From Synechococcus sp. CS-1329 (GTDB lineage Bacteria > Cyanobacteriota > Cyanobacteriia > PCC-6307 > Cyanobiaceae), in the NCBI RefSeq assembly GCF_025128055.1, contig NZ_JAHLYS010000036.1, positions 1 to 64,000 of the forward strand: a DNA stretch of 64,000 bases, written 5' to 3'. The translations under genes and the position numbers were made by a program. Positions 9,276-16,303 of the stretch are shown in pieces. Each line of letters starts with the position of its first letter. Position 1 is the first letter of the stretch. The notes under the pieces were generated by a model. The model was not told the origin of the DNA. It ran no database searches and saw only the letters and a program-made list of their open reading frames with translations.

Positions 9276-9767
9276 TCAGAGGCGCATCCTTGAGAAGAAC
9301 ACGGTTGTTTCGCCGGGGGTGGCGAAGCCATCGGTGTTGGCATCAATCTGGCGAAACCGTTTCCGGGCCGGCCGCTGAAACTCAAAGAGCTCAACTCGCC
9401 CATCATCATTCTCGTCCATGCTGTCGATGAACAGAACGGACAGGTCGTCAACCCCCCGCTCTTTCAAGCTTTGTGATGCCGTGTCAGGGACGACTTCAGA
9501 GAACAGGGCACGAACTTCTTCCAGGGTAATGGCGCCATCCCCATCGACATCGAGCTTCTTGAATTTCTCGCCACGATCTTGCAGCACTTCAACTTCCGTG
9601 ACCCTGCCATCGGCATTGGCGTCCAATTCAAAATACTGCTTGACAGCATCATTGATCGCCGGAGCATTGGCCCCACCAGGAGCGGCAAGCGCTGAGCCGG
9701 CAGAGGCCATACCAAAGCAAGCCGTCATGGCAATGAACAGCAACTTTGCCGAGGGGAGAGAATGCAT
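9276..9767 (-). CDS. Exported four-EF-hand calcium-binding protein
   Basis: A 163-residue protein with a signal peptide (residues 1-29, ending GSALA-AP) followed by four canonical EF-hand loops: DANADGRVTEVE (49-60), DVDGDGAITLEE (73-84), DENDDGRVELFE (118-129) and DANTDGFATPGE (142-153). It should be periplasmic or secreted and bind calcium. It lies between the GAPDH-arsJ operon and arsR, transcribed toward arsJ with its own upstream region. A link to arsenic is not evident from the protein. The start ATG at 9767 is set by the signal peptide. Confidence 0.85.
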   Translation of the reverse strand: MHSLPSAKLLFIAMTACFGMASAGSALAAPGGANAPAINDAVKQYFELDANADGRVTEVEVLQDRGEKFKKLDVDGDGAITLEEVRALFSEVVPDTASQSLKERGVDDLSVLFIDSMDENDDGRVELFEFQRPARKRFRQIDANTDGFATPGETTVFFSRMRL

Positions 9768-9792
9768 CAGTTCGGTCTTGAGGGGATCAATG

Positions 9793-9810
9793 CGTTGCAG
9801 GCATGCAACG
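9793..9810. promoter_or_regulatory. Inverted repeat upstream of the EF-hand gene
   Basis: CGTTGCA-GGCA-TGCAACG, a perfect 7-4-7 inverted repeat 25 bases upstream of the EF-hand start and about 130 bases upstream of arsR. It could be an operator or part of a leader hairpin. It differs from the ATCAA/TTGAT site, so a different regulator is likely if it is functional. Confidence 0.4.
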
Positions 9811-9941
9811 TCCTCACCATAGGGACCTGAGTTAGAACGAGGTCCGAGCTGAACGTCGGCCGGGCAGGCGACAGGAGTGCCATGCTGCGCCGAAACTTCC
9901 AGCAATCAACTACAACAGCTGCATTGATCCAGGTCGATCCC

Positions 9942-10262
9942 ATGAGCGTGGCCATGGCGCCCCTGCAGGTCGAGCAGGCCCGCCAGCTGCTCAAGGCCCT
10001 CGCCGATCCGCTGCGCCTGCGGGTGATCGAGGCCCTCGGCGACGGCGAGCGTTGCGTCTGCGATCTCACCACTGATCTGGGCCTGAGCCAGTCGAAGCTC
10101 TCCTTTCACCTCAAGGTGCTCAAGCAGGCCGGATTGCTGGCTGATCGGCAGGAGGGCCGCTGGATCTACTACCGCCTGCGCCCCGAGGCCCTCGGCGCCC
10201 TGCAGGGCTGGATCGCCGATCTGGCTGGCCACTGCAGCACTCCCGCCCAACCCTGCCCCTGA
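9942..10262 (+). CDS. arsR: ArsR/SmtB family metalloregulator
   Basis: A 106-residue winged-helix repressor. The alpha-3 motif ERCVCDL carries Cys38 and Cys40, the classical As(III)/Sb(III) site of ArsR; two further cysteines (98 and 105) sit at the C-terminus. The recognition helix is around LSQSKLSFHLKVLKQAG. I chose ATG 9942; an ATG at 9882 would add 20 residues without family similarity, and that stretch holds a split inverted repeat (ATCAA at 9905, TTGAT at 9924). Likely represses the GAPDH-arsJ operon. Confidence 0.9.
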   Translation: MSVAMAPLQVEQARQLLKALADPLRLRVIEALGDGERCVCDLTTDLGLSQSKLSFHLKVLKQAGLLADRQEGRWIYYRLRPEALGALQGWIADLAGHCSTPAQPCP

Positions 10263-10268
10263 GGCCGC

Positions 10269-11366
10269 TCAGACCCCCTTCGGCAGCACCATCTCGATCG
10301 CGGCGCCGCCGTCGGGATGGTTGCGGGCCTGCACCCGGCCCCCGTGGGTGAGGGCGATCTGCTCCACAATCGCCAGGCCCAGGCCACTGCCGGCCTGCTG
10401 GCTGCGCACCCGCGACGGGTCACCCCGGTAGAAGCGCTCGAACAGATGGGCCAGGTCCTGCTGGCTGAGGCCAGGTCCGTGGTCGCGCACCTCCAGCTCC
10501 CACCAGAGGCCGCTGCTGCCCACGCTCAGCTCCACCACGGCGCCATCGGGGCTGTAGCGCAGGGCATTTTCAAACAGGTTGAGCAGGGCGCGGTGCAGCC
10601 GTGAGGCATCAGCCCAGAGCAGGCTGGCCTGGCGCTGACCGGTGACCAGCCGGACGCCGCGGCTTTCGGCGAGGGGCCTGAGGCTGCTCCAGGCCTCATC
10701 GGCCAGCTCCCAGAGGTCGAGCACCTCGTAGCGGCTCTCATCCAGAGGAAGGCTGTTCTCCAGGCGGGAGAGCTCCAGCAGATCGCCCACCAGTTCCTGC
10801 AGCCGCTTGAGCTCCCGCTGCAGGCGATCCACCAGCAGAGCACTGCTGCCACCGCCGGAGCCGCCGGCCTCTTGGCCCGTCTCCGTCGCCAGCCGCTCCC
10901 CCACCAGCATCAGGGCCGTGAGGGGGGTCTTGAGCTCGTGGGCCACGTCACTCACCCAGCGGCTCTGCTGATCCAGCTGGGATTCCATGGATCGGCGGCT
11001 GTTGATCCAGAGCGCCACCCAGCCCTCGCCGCCCGCCAGCAGCACGGCCTCCAGCGGCTCGTTGCCCTGCCACCACTCCAGCCGCTGGGGCCTGCCCCGA
11101 CGACCCACCAGCCGGATCGCCTCCTCGAGATCCATCTGTTGAATCACGGCGCGCAGGGACTGGCCCCGCACCAATCGATCGGCGGGGAGCTGCAGCAGCC
11201 GCTCCGCCCGCGGGTTGATCGCCTGAATGCGCTGCTGAGCGTCGAGCACCAGCCAGCCCTGGGGTGCCCCCTCCAGCCAGGCCAGCAACTGCAGACGGCC
11301 CAGCTCCCGGCAGGGGTGACCGGGTGCTGCTCTCATCGGCGCCGGCCCGGCCCCAGCGGGGCCCAC
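10269..11366 (-). CDS. phoR: Phosphate-sensing histidine kinase PhoR (SphS-like), N-terminus uncertain
   Basis: Sensor kinase partner of the upstream PhoB. From GTG 11366 it has 365 residues: a PAS-like domain (about 25-125), the HisKA box VSDVAHELKTPLTAL with phospho-acceptor His143, and an HATPase domain with NLFENALRYSP, DHGPGLS, LFERFYRGD and GSGLGLAIVEQI. The usual N-terminal membrane helix is missing in this frame; it is encoded just upstream in another frame (11367-11427). Either a frameshift or sequencing error has split the gene, or the kinase is truly soluble. Confidence 0.88.
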   Translation of the reverse strand: MGPAGAGPAPMRAAPGHPCRELGRLQLLAWLEGAPQGWLVLDAQQRIQAINPRAERLLQLPADRLVRGQSLRAVIQQMDLEEAIRLVGRRGRPQRLEWWQGNEPLEAVLLAGGEGWVALWINSRRSMESQLDQQSRWVSDVAHELKTPLTALMLVGERLATETGQEAGGSGGGSSALLVDRLQRELKRLQELVGDLLELSRLENSLPLDESRYEVLDLWELADEAWSSLRPLAESRGVRLVTGQRQASLLWADASRLHRALLNLFENALRYSPDGAVVELSVGSSGLWWELEVRDHGPGLSQQDLAHLFERFYRGDPSRVRSQQAGSGLGLAIVEQIALTHGGRVQARNHPDGGAAIEMVLPKGV

Positions 11367-11427
11367 GGCCCCGGGCGATCAGCCAGCCGAGCAGCACGCC
11401 AAGGCCCAGGGCCAGCAGCAGGGTCAT
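11367..11427 (-). other. Out-of-frame N-terminal membrane anchor of phoR
   Basis: An ATG at 11427 opens MTLLLALGLGVLLGWLIARG, a clean membrane helix followed by basic residues, 10 bases after the phoB stop. This is where the phoR start is expected, but the frame differs by one base from the kinase frame. The crossover must lie in the G/C-homopolymer stretch around 11350-11375, because the kinase frame hits a TGA at about 11379-11381. This looks like a single-base indel. Confidence 0.7.
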
Positions 11428-11437
11428 GGGCTTTGGC

Positions 11438-12142
11438 TCAACCGAAGCGGTAGCCGAAGCCCCGCACCGTCAGGATGTGCTCAGGCGCGGAGGGATTGAT
11501 CTCGAGTTTCTCGCGCAGCCAGCGGATGTGCACATCCACGGTCTTGGTGTCAACCACGTAGTCGGTGCCCCAGACCTGATCGATCAGCTGATTGCGGCTC
11601 CAGACCCGACCCGGGTTCTGCATGAAGAACTCCGCCAGCCGGTATTCCTTCGGGGAGAGGTTCACCGCTGCCCCGCCGCGGGTGACGCGGAACTCATCGG
11701 GGTAAAGACTCAGCTCCCCGTGGTGAATGATCTCGCCGACGGGGAAGCGCTCCAATGTCTGCTGACTGCGGCGCAGCAGGGCACGGCAACGGGCCACCAG
11801 CTCGCGCAGCCCGAACGGCTTGACCAGATAGTCGTCGGCGCCCAGCTCAAGGCCCAGCACCCGATCCGTTTCCGTGTCGCGGGCGCTCACCATCAAAATG
11901 GGCGTGTGGGCATCACCGCGGCGCAGGTGGCGGCAGACATCCAGCCCGCCGACCCCCGGCAGCATCAGATCGAGCAGCACCAGATCGAAGCTGGCTGAAC
12001 CCGGGCGCTGGGACGCGTCGATCTGCCGGATCGCCTGACGGCCATCAGCGGCACAGGCCACCTCAAAACCTTCCTGTGCCAGTGCCTCTTCAAGCGTGGT
12101 GCGGATGCCGTCGTCGTCATCGACGATGAGCAGGCGGGGCAT
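11438..12142 (-). CDS. phoB: Phosphate response regulator PhoB (SphR-like)
   Basis: A 234-residue OmpR-family regulator: receiver domain with IVDDDDGIR, LVLLDLMLPG (phospho-acceptor Asp) and LVKPFG, then a winged-helix DNA-binding domain with RNQLIDQVWG and RGFGYRFG. It activates phosphate-scavenging genes through Pho boxes. It lies between ptrA (34-base gap) and phoR (10-base gap to its anchor start) on one strand, so the three form an operon. ATG 12142 gives the family N-terminus MPRLLIVDD. Confidence 0.94.
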   Translation of the reverse strand: MPRLLIVDDDDGIRTTLEEALAQEGFEVACAADGRQAIRQIDASQRPGSASFDLVLLDLMLPGVGGLDVCRHLRRGDAHTPILMVSARDTETDRVLGLELGADDYLVKPFGLRELVARCRALLRRSQQTLERFPVGEIIHHGELSLYPDEFRVTRGGAAVNLSPKEYRLAEFFMQNPGRVWSRNQLIDQVWGTDYVVDTKTVDVHIRWLREKLEINPSAPEHILTVRGFGYRFG

Positions 12143-12176
12143 GGGAGCGTCCGGGCCCACGAGCAGAACACTCAAA

Positions 12177-12812
12177 TTAAGTCATCCGTGGCAGGTGGCT
12201 GATCACCAGGTGGCGCTGGCCATCAATCGTGAGCCAGCCCTGATCGCGCAGCTGACCGATCACCCGCGTGACCGTGACGCGAGTGGTGGAGAGGGCACTG
12301 GCCAGCTCCTGGTGGGTGAGACGCAGGTTGAGGCGCAGACCGTCCTGGCAGGGCTGGCCGTAGTCCTGGGCCAGCAACTCCAGGAAGCCGCGCACCCGCT
12401 CCTCCACCCGCCGCAGCCCCAGCAGGGAGAGCAGGGTTTCCGCCTGGCGGTGACGACTGATCACCGCCTGCATCACCGCCATGGCCAGGTGGGGCGCCTG
12501 CTCGATCTCGGCGCAGGAGAGGCAGAGCAGGTCGGAATCGGTGAGGGTGCTGGCTTCATAGGCCTGCACACTGGTGAGGGGTTCGCCGAAGGGCTCATTC
12601 GGCCCGGCCAGGCCGAGCAGCAGCGGATCACCGTGAATGGTGATGGCTTCGAGTTTGACCATGCCGCGCACCACCAGCCAGATGGTGTTCTTCAGCAGCG
12701 GAACCGCGCTGCCGGCTGCGATGTGCAGGAGCTGCCGCTGCCGGTAACTGGTTTCCAGCACCTCACGGATCGCATCGCTGCGGCCCGCATCGCGAAAGGG
12801 AGTTGAAACCAT
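12177..12812 (-). CDS. ptrA: CRP/FNR family regulator, PtrA-like
   Basis: A 211-residue protein with a cyclic-nucleotide-binding-like domain (about 20-130) and a C-terminal CRP-type helix-turn-helix, LTHQELASALSTTRVTVTRVIGQLR. The nucleotide-binding residues of CRP are not evident, as in PtrA of marine Synechococcus, a second-tier activator of the phosphate response encoded beside pstS. Here it sits between pstS and phoB, which supports the name. The start is ATG 12812. Confidence 0.8.
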   Translation of the reverse strand: MVSTPFRDAGRSDAIREVLETSYRQRQLLHIAAGSAVPLLKNTIWLVVRGMVKLEAITIHGDPLLLGLAGPNEPFGEPLTSVQAYEASTLTDSDLLCLSCAEIEQAPHLAMAVMQAVISRHRQAETLLSLLGLRRVEERVRGFLELLAQDYGQPCQDGLRLNLRLTHQELASALSTTRVTVTRVIGQLRDQGWLTIDGQRHLVISHLPRMT

Positions 12813-12873
12813 GGCTGATCTCCGCTGACACCCCGGAGTGTATGGACGACAACCGACAGGCAAGCAAAGACAA

Positions 12874-12916
12874 GAAAAGGGGGCGGTTAACCCTTGGCTA
12901 AGGATTCACCGCCCCC
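12874..12916 (-). terminator. Rho-independent terminator after pstS
   Basis: On the minus strand GGGGGCGGT and ACCGCCCCC pair (12908-12916 with 12879-12887) around a loop that itself contains CCTT/AAGG, followed by TTTTC. It lies 22 bases past the pstS stop and would separate pstS from ptrA-phoB-phoR. Confidence 0.85.
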
Positions 12917-12937
12917 GGCCCCCGAGGGGCCATGGCT

Positions 12938-13918
12938 TCAGGAGCCGATGTTGCCCACGGCCTTCTTGGCCGAATTGAGCACCGTGCCGCGCAGGGGAAC
13001 ATAACCGAGGTCATCGGCTTTGTCCTGGGCCTTGGGGCTCAGCAGGAAGGCAATCGCCTGGCGAATACGCGGAGCTTTGGCGCCGTTGCCGCTCTTGTAC
13101 GCCAGCACCCAGGTGAGGGTGGAGATGGGATAGCTGTCGGCACCGGCGGGGTTGGGATCCTCACCGGCCAGATTGGAGTCGAGGCGGATGTTGTTCAGGG
13201 CCGCCGCGCCACTCTTCAAGTTGGGCATCACGAACTTGCCCGCCTTGTTCTGCAGAGCCGCCGCCTTGATCGATCCCTTGACGAAGGCCTGATTGAGGTA
13301 ACCGATGGAGCCCGAGGTGTTCTGAAGCACACCGGCCACACCCTCATTGCCCTTGCCGCCCACGCCCACAGGCCACTTCACCGACTTGCCCTCGCCCACC
13401 CTGCTCTTCCAGGTCGGCGAGAAGGCGGAGAGGGAGTTGGTGAACGCGAAGGTGGTGCCGGAGCCATCGGAGCGATGCACCACCGTGATCTTGCCGGGGG
13501 CACACTTGAGTTGCTTCCAGTCGTTGATCACCCCCAGGAAGATCTCAGCCGCCTGCTTCTGGGTGAGCTTGAGAGCACAACCCGGCTTGTTGTAAGCGAT
13601 GGCAATCGTGCCACCCACCGTGGGGAGTTGCACCACACCACGCTTCACCTTGGCGGCATCGGCGGAGCTGATCGGCTCATCGGTGGCGCCGAAATCAACG
13701 GTGCCGGCAATGAACTGACGCACGCCGGCGCCGGAGCCCACCGATTGATAGTTGACCCGAGGGCCACCGCCACTGGCCAGATCGGAGAAAGCCCGTTGAT
13801 AGAACGGGGATGGGAAAGAGGCTCCTGCACCATTGAGGGCGCTCTGAGCTGTGGCGGCAGCGCCAGCAGTCATGGCGGTCAGGACACTGAAGACAAAGGC
13901 CTTCTTCGCGAAGGTCAT
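12938..13918 (-). CDS. pstS: Phosphate ABC transporter substrate-binding protein
   Basis: A 326-residue periplasmic phosphate-binding protein. A signal peptide (about residues 1-25, TAGAAATAQS) precedes NGAGASFPSPFYQRAF, SVGSGAGVRQF, DFGATDEP and RSDGSGTTFAFT, all PstS phosphate-contact motifs. The C-terminus has the usual FLLSPKAQ. No pstCAB follows, so this is an orphan PstS, common in picocyanobacteria. Expression is probably under PhoB/PtrA through the repeats at 13981-14020. Start ATG 13918 is chosen by the signal peptide. Confidence 0.95.
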   Translation of the reverse strand: MTFAKKAFVFSVLTAMTAGAAATAQSALNGAGASFPSPFYQRAFSDLASGGGPRVNYQSVGSGAGVRQFIAGTVDFGATDEPISSADAAKVKRGVVQLPTVGGTIAIAYNKPGCALKLTQKQAAEIFLGVINDWKQLKCAPGKITVVHRSDGSGTTFAFTNSLSAFSPTWKSRVGEGKSVKWPVGVGGKGNEGVAGVLQNTSGSIGYLNQAFVKGSIKAAALQNKAGKFVMPNLKSGAAALNNIRLDSNLAGEDPNPAGADSYPISTLTWVLAYKSGNGAKAPRIRQAIAFLLSPKAQDKADDLGYVPLRGTVLNSAKKAVGNIGS

Positions 13919-13980
13919 CACAGGCGCCAAAGGAGTGCGATTCCTGCTTAGCAACGAACTCAGCCTGAGGAATTTATGGC

Positions 13981-14020
13981 CTGATTAAGCTTGTTTCAAG
14001 ATCAGATTATTTCAAGATCT
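13981..14020 (-). promoter_or_regulatory. Candidate Pho box / regulator repeats upstream of pstS
   Basis: Reading the minus strand, GATCTTGAAA occurs twice 16 bases apart, and the second copy continues CTTGAAAC-AAG-CTTAATCA, two repeats 11 bases apart resembling the cyanobacterial Pho box (tandem CTTAACCT-like octamers with 3-base gaps). The block lies 63-102 bases upstream of the pstS start in an AT-rich stretch. PhoB or PtrA binding is inference. Confidence 0.5.
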
Positions 14021-14127
14021 GAATTCACGCTCAGTAGCAGGCTGCCCCAGCCGCAGACCGTCCCAACCGTCGGGCGGTCAACCGCCAGCCGGGGTGGAGA
14101 GTGGAACTGCCGAATCCACTGCAGGTC

Positions 14128-14379
14128 ATGAGCCAGGACCGCGACGACGTCTTTGCCTTCCTTGCCCAAATCAACTCCGACAGGGAGTTGCGCGATGCGC
14201 TGAACCTGGTGGAGTCAGCCGAGGAGGTGGCTCAGCTGGCCCAGGAGCGGGGGCACAGCTTCTCCGCCACTGCCCTGGTGGAGCTGTTCAGCCGCTGCAA
14301 CGAGGCCCCCAGGGCCCGGATCGGGCTGATGGATGAAAAGCTGATCAGAGTTCACCTCAAGCGTGATCAGCTGCGCTGA
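14128..14379 (+). CDS. Nif11-domain protein
   Basis: An 83-residue protein (from ATG 14128; GTG 14101 would give 92). It has the Nif11 leader-like pattern: MSQDRDDVFAFLAQI, then ELRDALNLVESAEEVAQLAQERGH and FSATALVELF. Nif11 domains occur as leader peptides of nitrile-hydratase-like (NHLP) ribosomal peptides and as small nif-cluster proteins. Here no double-glycine core peptide follows, so it is a free-standing domain of unknown role. The ParB-like gene starts 12 bases after its stop. Confidence 0.78.
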   Translation: MSQDRDDVFAFLAQINSDRELRDALNLVESAEEVAQLAQERGHSFSATALVELFSRCNEAPRARIGLMDEKLIRVHLKRDQLR

Positions 14380-14391
14380 GCCACAGCTGCC

Positions 14392-15045
14392 ATGGCGTTG
14401 CAACTCCCCCCCTACGACCCCCTGCCCCCGCCCCCCGACGGGACCGGCGGCCTGCTGCAGGTGGCGGTGGCCGAGCTGCGACCCTCCCAGCTCTGCATCG
14501 GCCTGGCCGAAATCCGTCAACGCCAGGCTGAGTTCGCTGCTGAATCACGCAAGAACCGTCAGCGCTACCTGCGCCGCAAGCCGGTCCCCCTGGTGCGCGA
14601 CGCCAGGGGCGCGCTCTGGATGGTGGATCGCCACCACCGCCTGCGTGGCCTGCTGGAGATCGAGCCCGACGCCATGGCCTTCGGCTACGTGATCCTGCAG
14701 CTCTCCAGCGAAGACCCCAGCGCCGCGCTGGAGGCGATGGCCCAGCGCGGCTGGCTCTACCTGCACGACGGCCGCGGCCAGGGGCCCTGGCCGCCCGAGC
14801 GACTGCCCCGGAGCCTGCTGGGCCTCGACGACGACCCCTACCGCAGCCTGGTCTGGAAGCTGAAGCAGGAGAGGGTGATCGCACCGGCGCCGCTGATCCC
14901 CTTTCACGAATTCCGCTGGGGGGCCTGGCTGCGCAGCCGCTGCCTGCCGCCCTTCAGCTCCCTCTGCCTGGAGCCGGCCCTGCCGGCGGCCCGGGCCCTG
15001 GCCCGCTCCGCAGCGGCCTCACGCCTGGCGGGCTGGAAGGGCTGA
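14392..15045 (+). CDS. ParB-like (ParBc_2 / putative ParB-Srx) family protein
   Basis: A 217-residue protein with the ParB/sulfiredoxin-fold signature: VAVAELRPSQLCIGLAEI near the N-terminus, RKPVPLVRDARGALWMVDRHHRLRG-type motif (VDRHHR about residue 82), and a C-terminal tryptophan-rich WGAWLRSR segment. This resembles the ParBc_2 proteins found outside chromosome partition systems. No helix-turn-helix of a true ParB is visible. Function unknown; Nif11-like gene immediately upstream. Confidence 0.75.
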   Translation: MALQLPPYDPLPPPPDGTGGLLQVAVAELRPSQLCIGLAEIRQRQAEFAAESRKNRQRYLRRKPVPLVRDARGALWMVDRHHRLRGLLEIEPDAMAFGYVILQLSSEDPSAALEAMAQRGWLYLHDGRGQGPWPPERLPRSLLGLDDDPYRSLVWKLKQERVIAPAPLIPFHEFRWGAWLRSRCLPPFSSLCLEPALPAARALARSAAASRLAGWKG

Positions 15046-15124
15046 ACGGCACAGGCCCGAGCCTGCCTAGGCTAGAAAGGCTCGCCCCCCTTAGCGGAGA
15101 CCGCTGGTATCCCCGCTTCGATCT

Positions 15125-15138
15125 GGTCCGAGCGGACC
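15125..15138. promoter_or_regulatory. Inverted repeat in the leader of the DUF1611 operon
   Basis: GGTCCG-AG-CGGACC, a perfect 6-2-6 repeat 43 bases before the operon start. A second one, AGCCT-GCCT-AGGCT, lies near 15062-15075. The 136-base gap 15046-15181 is otherwise featureless. These could be an operator or leader hairpins; no known riboswitch consensus was recognised. Confidence 0.35.
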
Positions 15139-15181
15139 ATTCGGTCGCCTCCTCTGAGCCCGATTTCAGGAGTGCCATCGA

Positions 15182-16303
15182 ATGACCAACGCTCGACGAG
15201 CGGGAGTCGGCCTGCCGCCGCATCCCACGGCGATCATTTATTGCGAAGGCAACTTCGGCCGCATTGACGGCAAGACCGCCAACGGTCTGGTGCGCCACTC
15301 GGAGCACTACCGCATCCTGGCGGTGATTGACAGCCAGATGGCCGGCCATGACGCCGGCATGGTGCTCGATGGCGTGGCCCGCGGCATTCCCGTCTGCGCC
15401 AATTTGAGCGAAGCCCTGGCCCAGTGCGGAGGCCAGGTCGATCTGATGATCGTCGGCATGGCCCCGGCCAGCGGCAGGCTGACGCCAGAGCAGAAGCACG
15501 TGTTGCTCAGCGCCATCCGCGCCGGGCTGCATCTCATTAATGGGCTGCACGAATTCCTCAACGACGATGCCGAATTCGCCCGGGCGGCAGCGGATCATCA
15601 CGTCAGCATCAGCGACATCCGGCGGCCGCCGAGTCTGAGCGATCTGCGCATGTTCAGCGGCCGCATCTCCTCCCTGCCCTGCCGCCGCATCGCCGTGCTC
15701 GGCACCGATGGGGCAGTGGGAAAACGCACCACCGCCGTGATCCTGACGCGGGCCCTGAACGACGCCGGCATCAAGACGGTGATGGTGGGCACCGGTCAGA
15801 CCGGACTGATGCAGGGGGCCCGCCATGGCCTCGCCCTTGATGCCATCCCCTGCCAGTACGCCTCCGGCGAGGTGGAGGCCGCGGTGGTGGAGGCTTGGGA
15901 GGCGGAACATCCCGAGGTGATCGTGATCGAAGGCCAGGGGGCGCTCAGTCACCCGGCCTACCTCAGTTCGGCCTACATCCTGCGGGGATCACAGCCCCAG
16001 GCCGTGCTCCTGCAGCACGCACCGATGCGCCACTGGCTGAGCGATTTTCCCCAGATCCCGATGCCGACGCCGGCCAGCGAGATCGCCCTGATCGAAACCT
16101 TCGCCTCCACGCGGGTGATCGGTCTCTGCCTCAACCACGAAGGCATGGGCGAAGCGGAAGTGACCGCAGCGATCGCCCTCTACGGGATCGAACTGGGCCT
16201 GCCCGCCACCGATGCCCTCAGGCGCTCCCCGCAACGCCTGGTGGAGATGGTGATCGGCGCCTTCCCCGAACTGCAAGCCACTGCCGCCCGCCTCGGCTCT
16301 TGA
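15182..16303 (+). CDS. DUF1611 family P-loop protein (DgcN-like)
   Basis: A 373-residue protein. The N-terminal Rossmann-like part contains YCEGNFGRIDGKTANGLVRH; the C-terminal part is a P-loop domain with Walker A GTDGAVGKRTT (about residues 178-188) and VIVIEGQGALSHP. This is the DUF1611 architecture. A member, DgcN, has been described as an N-acyltransferase for D-glutamate working with the epimerase DgcA. Here the next gene, overlapping by four bases, is a PLP racemase instead, which suggests a D-amino-acid or acyl-amino-acid pathway. Exact reaction unknown. Confidence 0.82.
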   Translation: MTNARRAGVGLPPHPTAIIYCEGNFGRIDGKTANGLVRHSEHYRILAVIDSQMAGHDAGMVLDGVARGIPVCANLSEALAQCGGQVDLMIVGMAPASGRLTPEQKHVLLSAIRAGLHLINGLHEFLNDDAEFARAAADHHVSISDIRRPPSLSDLRMFSGRISSLPCRRIAVLGTDGAVGKRTTAVILTRALNDAGIKTVMVGTGQTGLMQGARHGLALDAIPCQYASGEVEAAVVEAWEAEHPEVIVIEGQGALSHPAYLSSAYILRGSQPQAVLLQHAPMRHWLSDFPQIPMPTPASEIALIETFASTRVIGLCLNHEGMGEAEVTAAIALYGIELGLPATDALRRSPQRLVEMVIGAFPELQATAARLGS

